Positions 1 to 8,035 of a stretch of DNA of 34,204 nucleotides are shown piece after piece; position 1 is the stretch's first letter, and each line of letters begins with the position of its first letter. Source of the stretch: DASWHR01 sp036398095 (lineage in GTDB: Bacteria > Actinomycetota > AC-67); NCBI GenBank assembly GCA_036398095.1, contig DASWHR010000034.1:1-34204 (forward strand), read 5' to 3'. The notes below the pieces were generated by a model that was given only the letters and a program-made list of their open reading frames with translations, did not search any database and was not told where the DNA came from. The position numbers were made by a program, and so were the translations under genes.

Positions 1-1710
1 CAGCGCACTGCTGGGAACGGCGAATGCGACGACGAGCGTTCCCAGCAGCACCAGATACAGGCGCTGCGGCTTGGCGACCGGCCATCGGCGCGCGACGGCA
101 ACCGCGATCAGGATCGAGACCAGGATGCCGAGAAACACCAGCGCGTTCACGATCCACGTCGTCCCGAACAGCAGCGCGAACTGGATCACGTTCTTGGTTT
201 CGAGCAGCAGGAACGCCATCCCCATGAAGAACAGGTCGGCGTAGCTTCGCATTCGGCGCAGCGGTCCGCCGGCGACGCGCGTGGCGAGGACCGACACGCC
301 GAGGATCGCCAGGATCGCGATCAGATAGAACGACGGAATGCCGCGATCGCGCAGGTACAGGAACGGATAGTCGTCGCTCGCGGGGTCGGGCACCGGGTCC
401 GTCGCCGAGACCCATCTGGCTTGGCATCCCACAGCCGCATCGGTCTTGCCGACCGTCATCATCGCCAGGTGCGCGGCGCGCGGTGACAGCGACAGGCAGG
501 GCGCCCGGCCGTAGACGCCGGCAAGCGTCGCGCCCAAACGATCGACCAGCCAGCGCTCGCGATAGAAGTTGTACATCGAGAACGCGCCGCCCGGCTTGAG
601 CCGGTCGCGCGCCGCGGCCAGCGCCTGCTTCGTGAACAGGAACGACTCGAGCCGCAGCGACGATTGGCCCGACACGAGCGTGAGCGAGTCCGGCAGCGCG
701 AACAGGATCAGGTCGTAGCGCGTACGGGTTCGTTCGAGGAAGGCGCGGCCGTCGTCGATGTGGACCGACACGCGCGGATCCTGATACGGCCGGTCCGGGT
801 GCGATTCCTTGCCGATCTCGTAGAGCCGCGGGTCGATCTCGACGGCGTCGACGTGCTTGGCGCCTTGCGCGAGCGCGATCGCGACGTCGGTGCCGTTGCC
901 GGCGCCCACGATCAGGACGTCGTCGAGCGGGTTGTCGCGAACCTGCGCGTAGGGAATGAAATAGACCGGCTCGGCGCGGCGGCGAACGGCCGTGGATTGC
1001 AGCGCCTGATGAGGAATGCCGTTGACGTGAATGTCAAGACCGAACGACTTCGGGATCGTGCGAACCTTGTAGTACGGCGACCACGACAGCTCGGGATCGC
1101 GCGACTCGACCGCGAGCGTCACGCACAAGGCGAGAAGGGGAACGGCGGCCAGAAGCTGCTGGCGGGTGGACATCAGCACGAGCGTCGCGGCCGATGCGAT
1201 CAAGCCCCACACGATCGGCTCGGCGCGCAGAAACGACAGCACCGTGAACGCGGCGATGCCCAGGATGCTGCCGCCGATGTCGAGCGCGTAGGCCTGCAGC
1301 GGCGGGAACTTCGCGAAGCGGCGAGCGACCGCGACCGCGATGAAGGCCATGATCGCGGCGACGACGATGAAGATGACCGGCAGCATCAGCCAGGTCGGGA
1401 GCGCGCGCTGGGTCGCTCCGGTCCCGAAGAAGATCATCTCGCTGCCCTGCCGGTCGATCGAGACTTGGAACGAGCGTATGAAGATCACCAAGCCGGCCAG
1501 AACCCAGGGCGCGACCAGGAACAGGTTCGGGCCCTGCTTGCCGCGCAAGAACCCGATGCCGATCCCCAAGAACGATCCGAGCAGAACGAAGTTCGAAAAG
1601 TAGGACAGATACACGACGTTGGATCCGGTCCAGCGGATCAGTGCCAGCTCGACGAACAGCATCAGGAAGCTGGCGATGATCAGCTCGATCTTGTCGCTCA
1701 ATCGGCTCAT
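1..1710 (-). CDS. Membrane protein with spermidine-synthase-like SAM-binding domain (3' end outside window)
   Basis: The reading frame is open from ATG at 1710 to the window edge, giving 570 residues without a stop. The first 200 or so residues form about six or seven membrane segments. A class I SAM-binding Rossmann domain follows, with GAGNGTD near residue 268 and an acidic strand end (AVEID). More membrane segments begin near residue 455, including the GMAFLLLETKNV stretch typical of large membrane proteins annotated as spermidine synthase-like. In true aminopropyltransferases the strand after the DGR motif carries a catalytic aspartate (D-x-x-D-P type); here it reads FALPDS, so polyamine synthesis is doubtful. 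The start overlaps the stop of the upstream nucleotidyltransferase by 4 bases (ATGA), so it belongs to that operon. The substrate is unknown; a modifying role in the envelope is an inference from context. Confidence 0.8.
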   Translation of the reverse strand, partial: MSRLSDKIELIIASFLMLFVELALIRWTGSNVVYLSYFSNFVLLGSFLGIGIGFLRGKQGPNLFLVAPWVLAGLVIFIRSFQVSIDRQGSEMIFFGTGATQRALPTWLMLPVIFIVVAAIMAFIAVAVARRFAKFPPLQAYALDIGGSILGIAAFTVLSFLRAEPIVWGLIASAATLVLMSTRQQLLAAVPLLALCVTLAVESRDPELSWSPYYKVRTIPKSFGLDIHVNGIPHQALQSTAVRRRAEPVYFIPYAQVRDNPLDDVLIVGAGNGTDVAIALAQGAKHVDAVEIDPRLYEIGKESHPDRPYQDPRVSVHIDDGRAFLERTRTRYDLILFALPDSLTLVSGQSSLRLESFLFTKQALAAARDRLKPGGAFSMYNFYRERWLVDRLGATLAGVYGRAPCLSLSPRAAHLAMMTVGKTDAAVGCQARWVSATDPVPDPASDDYPFLYLRDRGIPSFYLIAILAILGVSVLATRVAGGPLRRMRSYADLFFMGMAFLLLETKNVIQFALLFGTTWIVNALVFLGILVSILIAVAVARRWPVAKPQRLYLVLLGTLVVAFAVPSSAL

Positions 1711-2690
1711 TCGGCGCTCCGAATCGAATCCTGGATCCGGTCGCCGGCGCGCGCGACGAAGCCGGCGCCGAGGATCGCGTCGACGATCGTCGCGCCTTCG
1801 CCGATGCGGACGTCGTCGAGCAGCACCGCGCCGCGCACGGTCGCGCCGGCTTCGATCACGCAGCCGTTCCCGATCGAGGCGCGCGGACCCAGAACCGCAT
1901 CCGGCGCGACGGTGCAGTCGCGGCCGACGAGGACGCATCCGCCCCGCACGTCGGCATCCGCGGGACGAAACGATGATGACTTGCCGTCGATCAGATCCCA
2001 GTGCGCCTGCCGGTAGCGTTCGGGCGTGCCGATGTCGAGCCAGTAGGCCGGCGACACGAACCCGTAGACCGCCGCGCCGGCCTCGACCAGCGCCGGGAAC
2101 AGTTGCCGCTCGAACGACCAGGGCGTGCCGGACGGGACGTCGTCGAGAACGTCGGGTTCGAGCACGTAGGTTCCGGCGTTGATGTTTCCGCCGAGCGCGG
2201 CCACGGGGGGCGGCGGCTTCTCCAGGAACGCCTCGACGCGTCCGCGATCGTCGGTGGGGACGAGCCCGTAGGGGCCGGCGTCGGCGACCGGCTTAAGCGC
2301 GATCGACAGCGCCGCGCCGCGTGCGCGGTGCGCGGCGAGCATCTCGGTCAGGTCGAGATCGGTGAGCACGTCGCCGTTGAACACGATCGTGGTCCCATCC
2401 AGCCGGTCGCGGATGCTGCGAACGGCGCCGCACGTGCCGAGCGGCTGCTCCTCGCGGCTCACGTCCAGCATGATCCCCTCGGCGGCCATCGCGTCGATGA
2501 ACGGATCGAACGCACCGGCCAGATAGCCGGTCAGCAGCGTCGCGGTCGTGATCCCGTGCCGCGCGAGCGTCCAGAGCTGATGCTGCAAGAACGGAATGTT
2601 CGCGATCGGCAGCAGCGACTTCGGCGTGGCGTAGGTGAGCGGCCGCAGCCGCGTTCCTTCGCCGCCGGCAAGGATGACGGCGCGAATCAT
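1707..2690 (-). CDS. Sugar-phosphate nucleotidyltransferase with left-handed beta-helix tail
   Basis: This 327-residue protein belongs to the NDP-sugar pyrophosphorylase family, which makes an NDP-sugar from NTP and a sugar 1-phosphate. The N-terminal signature AGGEGTRLRPLT followed by PKSLLPIAN is the nucleotide-binding loop. FNGDVLTD gives the metal-binding aspartate, and EKPPPP and NAGTYVLEP are further family blocks. Residues from about 235 onward are hexapeptide-like repeats (VLVGRDCTVAPDAVLG and following), as in mannose-1-phosphate guanylyltransferase and GlmU-like enzymes. The sequence resembles the GDP-mannose pyrophosphorylase-like subgroup more than RmlA, but the sugar cannot be fixed from sequence alone. 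It lies 15 bases downstream of rmlD and overlaps the next gene by 4 bases. A second nucleotidyltransferase (4506-5567) is in the same operon, so two activated sugars are probably made. Confidence 0.9.
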   Translation of the reverse strand: MIRAVILAGGEGTRLRPLTYATPKSLLPIANIPFLQHQLWTLARHGITTATLLTGYLAGAFDPFIDAMAAEGIMLDVSREEQPLGTCGAVRSIRDRLDGTTIVFNGDVLTDLDLTEMLAAHRARGAALSIALKPVADAGPYGLVPTDDRGRVEAFLEKPPPPVAALGGNINAGTYVLEPDVLDDVPSGTPWSFERQLFPALVEAGAAVYGFVSPAYWLDIGTPERYRQAHWDLIDGKSSSFRPADADVRGGCVLVGRDCTVAPDAVLGPRASIGNGCVIEAGATVRGAVLLDDVRIGEGATIVDAILGAGFVARAGDRIQDSIRSAE

Positions 2691-2705
2691 CGACGCGTCA
2701 CCGGA

Positions 2706-3548
2706 TCACGGGCGCATGGCCCCGGCGGCATCTTTGAGCGCCGCCCGCCACGAGCGAAGTGGCTCGAACCCGGCCGCGATCCACGCCGGCCCCTCGAGCG
2801 GCGTGGCGACGGGCCGCGCCGCGGGCCGCCCCGCAAGATCGTCAACCTTCACCGCCGCGATCGCCGCTTTGTCGAAGCCGAGTTCGTCCGCGACCGCGAG
2901 CGCGAACTCGTGGGGCGAGCACGCACCGCCGCCGGCGACGTGGAAGACGCCGGCCGCCGGACGCTCGACCAGACCCACCAGCGCACCCGCGAGATCCGCC
3001 GCCCAGGTGGGCGAGCCGAGCTGATCGACGGTCGCGGAGACCGGGCCGCCGCCCGCGGCGAGCGCGAAGACTTTGCTGAAGAAGGTGCGCCCGCCCGAAC
3101 CGTAGACCCACGCGGTCCGAACGATCGCGGCCCGGCCGCCGGCTGCCCGGACGGCCCGCTCGCCTTCGAGCTTCGAGGCGCTGTAGACCGAGATCGGATG
3201 CGGCTCGTCGGATTCGACGTAGGGGCGGCCGAGCGTGCCGTCGAAGACGAAGTCGGTCGAGACGTGCACGCAGAACGCGCCGGCCGCCGCGCAGGCGCGC
3301 GCGACGTTTGCGGCGCCGGCGGCGTTGACCGCATACGCGCGATCGGGTTCGGCTTCGCAGGCATCCACGTCGGCGAACGCGGCCGCGTTGATGACGGCGA
3401 TGGCGCCGTCAACGGCGGCGACGACCGCATCGGCGTCGGTGATGTCGAGCGCGGCTCGGTCGAGCGCGACGGCGCGGTCGCCGAGTGCCTTGACGGCTGC
3501 GCGGCCGAGCAGGCCGCCGGCGCCGGTGACGACGACTCCTGCGGTCAC
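2706..3548 (-). CDS. rmlD: dTDP-4-dehydrorhamnose reductase
   Basis: RmlD reduces dTDP-4-keto-L-rhamnose to dTDP-L-rhamnose with NAD(P)H. The N-terminal Rossmann motif is GAGGLLGR. The short-chain dehydrogenase catalytic pair is in YSASKLEGE. The VSTDFVFDG block and the C-terminal FHVAGGG region are characteristic of the RmlD family. About 280 residues is the normal length. I place the start at GTG 3548, because this GTG overlaps the rmlB stop in a GTGA junction and leads directly into the Rossmann strand. An ATG at 3572 would add eight residues and lengthen the overlap with rmlB. The gene sits between rmlB and the second nucleotidyltransferase. No rmlC (3,5-epimerase) is present here, although RmlD needs its product. 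Confidence 0.93.
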   Translation of the reverse strand: MTAGVVVTGAGGLLGRAAVKALGDRAVALDRAALDITDADAVVAAVDGAIAVINAAAFADVDACEAEPDRAYAVNAAGAANVARACAAAGAFCVHVSTDFVFDGTLGRPYVESDEPHPISVYSASKLEGERAVRAAGGRAAIVRTAWVYGSGGRTFFSKVFALAAGGGPVSATVDQLGSPTWAADLAGALVGLVERPAAGVFHVAGGGACSPHEFALAVADELGFDKAAIAAVKVDDLAGRPAARPVATPLEGPAWIAAGFEPLRSWRAALKDAAGAMRP

Positions 3549-4501
3549 GCGCGCGCCTTCAGCGGTTCCCACCAGGCGCGGTTGTCGCGATACCAGGCGA
3601 CCGTCTCTGCAAGGCGCTCGCCGAAGGCAGCCGACGGCGCCCAGCCGAGCGCGCGGACCGCGGCGGCGTCGATGCTGTAGCGGCGGTCGTGGCCGGGCCG
3701 GTCGGCGACGGCTTGGATGCGGTCCTCGCCGACGCCCGCCAGCGCGCAGATCGCTTTGACGACGTCCGCGTTGCGTCGCTCGTCGCCGGCCGCGACGTTG
3801 TAGATCCGCCCCGCCTCGCCGCGCTCCAACACCAGCAGGATCGCCTCGCAGATGTCGTCGACGTAGGTCCAGTCGCGCACGTTCATGCCGTCGCCGTAGA
3901 GCGGAACGCTCTTGCCGTCCATCAGGTTCGTGACCGCAAGCGGAATCAGCTTTTCGGGAAACTGATGGGGCCCGAAGGCGTTGGACGATCGCGTGATCAC
4001 GACCGGCATTCCGAACGTGCGCACGTACGACAGGGCGAGCAGGTCGGCGCCGGCCTTAGCCGCGCTGTAGGGGTTCGACGGGTTGAGCCGGTCGCCTTCG
4101 GCGAACGAGCCGATCTCGATCGAGCCGTAGACCTCGTCGGTAGACACCTGAAGGAAGCGGCCGGTTTCGGTGCGGCGCGCGGACTCGAGCAGGACGCCGG
4201 CGCCCAGAACGTTCGTGTGCATGAAATTCTCGGGGCTCGCGATCGAACGATCTACGTGGGATTCGGCCGCGAAATTCAGGACCGCGTCGTGGCCGGGCAG
4301 GACTTCGTCCACCAGATCCGGATCGCAAATGTCGCCCTTGACGAAGCGGAAGCCGGCGTGGTCTTCGATGCCGGCCAGATTCGTCATCGTGCCCGCATAG
4401 GTGAGCGCGTCGAGCACGGTCACCTGATGATCGCGCGTCAGCGCGAGATGCGCGAAGCGAGAGCCGATGAAGCCGGCGCCGCCGGTGACCAGAAGCCGCA
4501 T
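3545..4501 (-). CDS. rmlB: dTDP-glucose 4,6-dehydratase
   Basis: RmlB converts dTDP-D-glucose to dTDP-4-keto-6-deoxyglucose, the second step of dTDP-rhamnose synthesis. At 318 residues it is near the usual length for this extended short-chain dehydrogenase. Visible motifs are the NAD-binding TGGAGFIGS at the N-terminus, AAESHVDRSI, the active-site STDEVYG, the catalytic YSAAKAGAD, and NAFGPHQFPEKLIPL, which is highly specific for the RmlB family. The start ATG lies 4 bases after the rmlA stop and its own stop overlaps the rmlD start, so rmlA-rmlB-rmlD are probably translated as one coupled unit. Confidence 0.96.
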   Translation of the reverse strand: MRLLVTGGAGFIGSRFAHLALTRDHQVTVLDALTYAGTMTNLAGIEDHAGFRFVKGDICDPDLVDEVLPGHDAVLNFAAESHVDRSIASPENFMHTNVLGAGVLLESARRTETGRFLQVSTDEVYGSIEIGSFAEGDRLNPSNPYSAAKAGADLLALSYVRTFGMPVVITRSSNAFGPHQFPEKLIPLAVTNLMDGKSVPLYGDGMNVRDWTYVDDICEAILLVLERGEAGRIYNVAAGDERRNADVVKAICALAGVGEDRIQAVADRPGHDRRYSIDAAAVRALGWAPSAAFGERLAETVAWYRDNRAWWEPLKARA

Positions 4502-4505
4502 GCGG

Positions 4506-5567
4506 TCAGATTACCCCGACGCGGCCATGATCCCCGACCATCAGGCGATAAGCCTTCGGCTTGGATTCGCCGCGCTCGACGGTCACTTCGCGGCCCAGCA
4601 GCGAGTCCTCCAAGCGATGCATGCCGCGGATCGTGCAGCCGTCCATGATCACCGAATGCTCGATCTCGGAGTCTTCGATGACGCAGTTCGCGCCGATCGA
4701 CGAATACGGTCCGACGAACGAATCCACGATCCGCGCGCCTTCGCCGATCACGGCCGGGCCGCGAATGGTGGAGCCCTCCACGCTGGCGCCGGCGGCGAGG
4801 ATCACGCTGCCGTCGATGCGGCTGGTCCCGCCCACGGCGCCGCGAACATCGGGCGCGATGCCTTCCAGGATCAGCCGGTTCGCTTCCAGCAGATCTTCCA
4901 GACGTCCGGTGTCCTTCCACCAGCCGTCGATCCGATGCGCGCGCACGTCCAGGCCCGCATCGATCAGCCATTGGATCGCGTCGGTGATCTCCAGCTCGCC
5001 GCGCGCGGACGGCGTGATCGCGCGGACGGCGTCGTGGATGTGCGCGTCGAACACGTAGACGCCGACGAGCGCCCAATCCGACGGGGGGGCCGCCGGCTTC
5101 TCGACCAGGCGCACGACGCGTTCGCCGTCCAGTTCGGCGACGCCGAACCGCTGCGGCTCGGGCACCTGCGCGAGCAAGATCTGCGCGTTGGGTTTCTGCG
5201 CGGCGAACTCGTCGCAGATCGCCTTCACGCCGCCTTTCAAAATGTTGTCGCCCAGATACATCACGAAGTCGTCGCCGCCGAGGAACTCGCGCGCAATCAG
5301 AACGGTGTGCGCCAGGCCGAGCGGCGCGTCCTGGCGGATGTAGGTGACATGAAGCCCCCAGGCGCTGCCGTCTCCAACGGCGGCTTGGATCTCGGCCGCG
5401 GTCTCGCCCACGACCAGGCCGACATCGGTGATGCCGGCCGCGGCGAGCGACTCGAGGCCGTAGAACAGGATCGGCTTGTTCGCGACCGGGACGAGCTGCT
5501 TGGCGCTGGTATGCGTGATCGGACGCAGGCGGCTGCCGGTCCCTCCCGACGGAACGAGCGCCTTCAT
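4506..5567 (-). CDS. rmlA: Glucose-1-phosphate thymidylyltransferase, long form
   Basis: This enzyme makes dTDP-glucose from dTTP and glucose 1-phosphate, the first step toward dTDP-rhamnose and other dTDP-deoxysugars. The 353-residue length, the N-terminal GGTGSRLRPITHTSAKQLVP loop, YLGDNIL with the metal-binding aspartate, and WWKDTGRLEDLLEAN identify the long form seen in actinobacteria and archaea and in antibiotic-sugar clusters (StrD-like), rather than the short enterobacterial RmlA. Residues from about 245 onward form a left-handed beta-helix of hexapeptide repeats. The gene lies 21 bases after the LCP gene stop and 4 bases before rmlB. The family assignment is firm; whether the product is used only for rhamnose or also for an aminosugar made by the upstream aminotransferase is open. 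Confidence 0.95.
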   Translation of the reverse strand: MKALVPSGGTGSRLRPITHTSAKQLVPVANKPILFYGLESLAAAGITDVGLVVGETAAEIQAAVGDGSAWGLHVTYIRQDAPLGLAHTVLIAREFLGGDDFVMYLGDNILKGGVKAICDEFAAQKPNAQILLAQVPEPQRFGVAELDGERVVRLVEKPAAPPSDWALVGVYVFDAHIHDAVRAITPSARGELEITDAIQWLIDAGLDVRAHRIDGWWKDTGRLEDLLEANRLILEGIAPDVRGAVGGTSRIDGSVILAAGASVEGSTIRGPAVIGEGARIVDSFVGPYSSIGANCVIEDSEIEHSVIMDGCTIRGMHRLEDSLLGREVTVERGESKPKAYRLMVGDHGRVGVI

Positions 5568-5588
5568 CGGCGGCCTTTCTCTGAGCGG

Positions 5589-6995
5589 CTAGTTCGACGG
5601 CGATGGACTTGCCAGCGCTTCGGCGGCCACATCCTGGCCGATCAAGACCACGCAGTCCACGACGTTGCCGAGGTTGACCGACCGGACCAGCTCGGCTTCG
5701 GGGAAGACTTCGGCCAGCAGGTTCGCTTTGAGTTCGGCGCCGGGCACGTAGGCGATCTGCGTGCGGCTTCGCGGCTTGTCGGCATTTTCGACCACCCGGA
5801 TCCGGTAGCCGGCGTCTTTGAGCTTGTCGGCCCAGGCGCGCGCCGCGCCGCCGATGCTGCTGGCGTTGCGGATGTCGAGCAGCACGTCGGAGGGACCGGG
5901 AATCGAGGCGCTGGTCTTGCCCACATCGGGGAGCGGCGCGTCGGCCGCGATCGCATCGAAGAGCGCCGTGGCTTCCTCGTCGCGCATCACGACGTAGGCG
6001 GCGCCGCTGATCAGCTTGTTGTCCCCGGGCACGGTCCGGAAATCGACGTTTGAGTCGCCGTAGCCGGCCAGCTTGTTCGCGATGGAACGCACCAGACCCA
6101 AGCTGAAATTCTTGTCCATGACGATCCCCTCGCGGACCGCGTTGGCGAGTCGCAGGACGCGCGGGATGTCGATCAGGAAGCCGATGCTCTTCAGCTTCGT
6201 CATCAGCTCGCGGATGAACAACTGTTGTCGCTTGATCCGGCCGAAGTCTCCTTCCGGGTCGGATTTGCGCATCCGCACGAACGACAGCGCCTTGTTGCCG
6301 TCGAAGTCGTAGCAGCCGGGCTTGTCGATGTAGAGCCCCGATTGCGCGTCGGCGTAGGACTTGGTGACGCACAGGTTGACGCCGCCGACGGCGTTGACGA
6401 TCCGCTGGAACGACGAGTAGTTGACCTCGACGTAGTGGTGGATCGGCAAGCCGGTCAGCTCGCGGATCGTTTCGATGACCAAGTTCGGGCCGCCCTGATA
6501 GGCGGCGTTGATCTTGCTATGACCACTCCGGCCGGGGATCTTGACGCGCAGGTCGCGCGGGAACGAAAGGCCGACCGCGCCGGCGCCGCCGCGGCGAATG
6601 TGGATCAGCATGATCGTGTCCGAACGCTGGCCTCCCAGCTCGTCGCCCTTGAACTGGCGCAGGTCCCCTTGGCCTTCGACCACGTCGCGCCGGTCCGATC
6701 CGAGCACCAGAATGTTCAGCGGCTCGGTGATCGGCTTCGCGGGCGGGAGCGTATCGGTCTCGATGGTGGGGTCGATTCCCTCTTCGAACTTGTCGTTGAC
6801 GTATTTCCAGACGGCGACGCCCGTGCCGGCCGCAAGCAGGCCGATGATCAGCGACATGATCGCCACGATCTTTCCGAATCGTTTCCAGCGGAAGCGGCCG
6901 CCGGGCCGGCCGGGACCGCCGGGGGGGCCTCCCCCGCGGGTGCGGCGGCGCTTGGACGATGCTGCGTTCGGAAGTGAGCTGAGGTCTGAATTCAT
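5589..6995 (-). CDS. LytR-CpsA-Psr (LCP) family glycopolymer ligase
   Basis: LCP proteins transfer lipid-linked glycopolymers to cell-wall peptidoglycan on the outer face of the membrane. The protein has a basic, Gly/Pro-rich cytoplasmic N-terminus, one membrane segment near residues 41-65, and then an LCP domain. That domain shows NILVLGSDRR, the RSDTIMLIHI strand, FPRDLRVKIPG, a KINAAYQGGP block and the arginine-rich FVRMRKSDPEGDFGRIKRQQ. A LytR_C-type domain (VRVVENADKP onward) closes the protein. I chose ATG 6995 (468 residues), which leaves a 14-base gap after the dehydrogenase gene; ATG 7028 is in frame but overlaps that gene. Its place between sugar-modifying and dTDP-sugar genes suggests it anchors the polymer made by this cluster to the wall. 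Confidence 0.93.
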   Translation of the reverse strand: MNSDLSSLPNAASSKRRRTRGGGPPGGPGRPGGRFRWKRFGKIVAIMSLIIGLLAAGTGVAVWKYVNDKFEEGIDPTIETDTLPPAKPITEPLNILVLGSDRRDVVEGQGDLRQFKGDELGGQRSDTIMLIHIRRGGAGAVGLSFPRDLRVKIPGRSGHSKINAAYQGGPNLVIETIRELTGLPIHHYVEVNYSSFQRIVNAVGGVNLCVTKSYADAQSGLYIDKPGCYDFDGNKALSFVRMRKSDPEGDFGRIKRQQLFIRELMTKLKSIGFLIDIPRVLRLANAVREGIVMDKNFSLGLVRSIANKLAGYGDSNVDFRTVPGDNKLISGAAYVVMRDEEATALFDAIAADAPLPDVGKTSASIPGPSDVLLDIRNASSIGGAARAWADKLKDAGYRIRVVENADKPRSRTQIAYVPGAELKANLLAEVFPEAELVRSVNLGNVVDCVVLIGQDVAAEALASPSPSN

Positions 6996-7009
6996 AGCGG
7001 ACTCTGATT

Positions 7010-8035
7010 TTATCGGTCGGAGGGCCATTCGATTGCGACTTCGGCGCCGCCACGTTCCAGCGACGTCTGGGCGGCTTCCAGGACGCGAACGACCTCGAAG
7101 CCTTCGGCCGCGCCCGACACCGGCGGGGTGCCGTGACGGATGCAGTCAAGGAAATGCGCGATCTCGACGGCGAGCGGCTCGGCGGGAGCGACCGGCACCT
7201 GATGGGTTTCACCGTAGTGATAGGCGAGCCGGAACTCTTCCAGCGTCTCGGCGTGCGGGATCACATCCACCGATTTGTCGTGAAGCGTGATCGTGGTGGC
7301 GACGTCGTCGTAGACCAGCATGCGTTTGCTTCCGACGACGACGATTTGACGGACCTTCAGCGGATCGAGCCACGAAAGGTGCACGTGCGCGATCTGACCG
7401 CCGGGGAACCGCAGATACAAGAACGCGACGTCTTCGAGTCCCTGCTGGATGAAGGAACGGCCCCAGGCGCTGACCGCTTCGGGCCGCTGCCCCACCAGCG
7501 GCAGGATCGCCGACATGTCGTGCGGCCCGAGATCCCACATCACGTTGACGTCGCGATGGTGGCGTCCCAGGTTCACGCGCGTGGAATGAAGGTAGTACAG
7601 GTCGCCCAAATCGCCGTCTTCGATCATCGTCTTGATCGTCCGCAACGCAGGGCTATAGCGAAGGATGTGGCCGACCATCAGCGTCAGGTTTCGCCGCTCG
7701 GCTTCGCGGCCGAGCGCGAGCGCCTCGTCGCCGGTCATCGCGATCGGCTTTTCGACAAGCACGTGCAGGCCGGCCTCCAGCGCTTTGCGCGCGAGCGGCT
7801 CGTGCGTGCGCGGCGGCGTGGCGACGACGACCGCGTCGGCGCCGGCGATCAACGCGTCGTCGAGGCTTTCGAAGACGGCGACGTCGGGATAACGTTCGGC
7901 GACGGCGGCGCGGCGCTCAGGATCGCGGTCGCAGACCCAGGCGGTCTCGACGCCGTCGATCTCGGCGAAGTTGCGGACGAACATCGGACCCCAATAGCCG
8001 AAGCCGATCAGTCCGGCGCGGATCGGCTCGCTCAT
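7010..8035 (-). CDS. Gfo/Idh/MocA family sugar dehydrogenase
   Basis: This is an NAD(P)-dependent oxidoreductase of about 341 residues, probably acting on a nucleotide sugar. The N-terminal Rossmann motif is GLIGFGYWG (residues 8-16), and the family's EKP motif is at residues 95-97. DLGPHD near residue 168 carries the likely catalytic histidine. The C-terminal half is the usual substrate-binding beta-sheet domain. The start ATG at 8035 overlaps the aminotransferase stop by 4 bases (ATGA); the frame is open further upstream, but that part overlaps the aminotransferase gene and is not protein-like. Gfo/Idh enzymes paired with DegT aminotransferases commonly oxidise a UDP-sugar and then aminate the 3-keto product (WlbA/WlbE or WbpB/WbpE type), which is the likely role here. 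The exact sugar cannot be read from sequence. Confidence 0.9.
   Translation of the reverse strand: MSEPIRAGLIGFGYWGPMFVRNFAEIDGVETAWVCDRDPERRAAVAERYPDVAVFESLDDALIAGADAVVVATPPRTHEPLARKALEAGLHVLVEKPIAMTGDEALALGREAERRNLTLMVGHILRYSPALRTIKTMIEDGDLGDLYYLHSTRVNLGRHHRDVNVMWDLGPHDMSAILPLVGQRPEAVSAWGRSFIQQGLEDVAFLYLRFPGGQIAHVHLSWLDPLKVRQIVVVGSKRMLVYDDVATTITLHDKSVDVIPHAETLEEFRLAYHYGETHQVPVAPAEPLAVEIAHFLDCIRHGTPPVSGAAEGFEVVRVLEAAQTSLERGGAEVAIEWPSDR

Noticed and set aside
664..2016. A 450-codon open frame on the plus strand
   Set aside because: It runs antisense through the SpeE-like and nucleotidyltransferase genes, and its translation is Arg/Asp/Gln-rich with no domain. It is a by-product of high G+C.
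4438..6372. A 644-codon open frame on the minus strand in another phase
   Set aside because: It overlaps the clearly recognised RmlA and LCP genes and reads as Arg-rich, low-complexity sequence.
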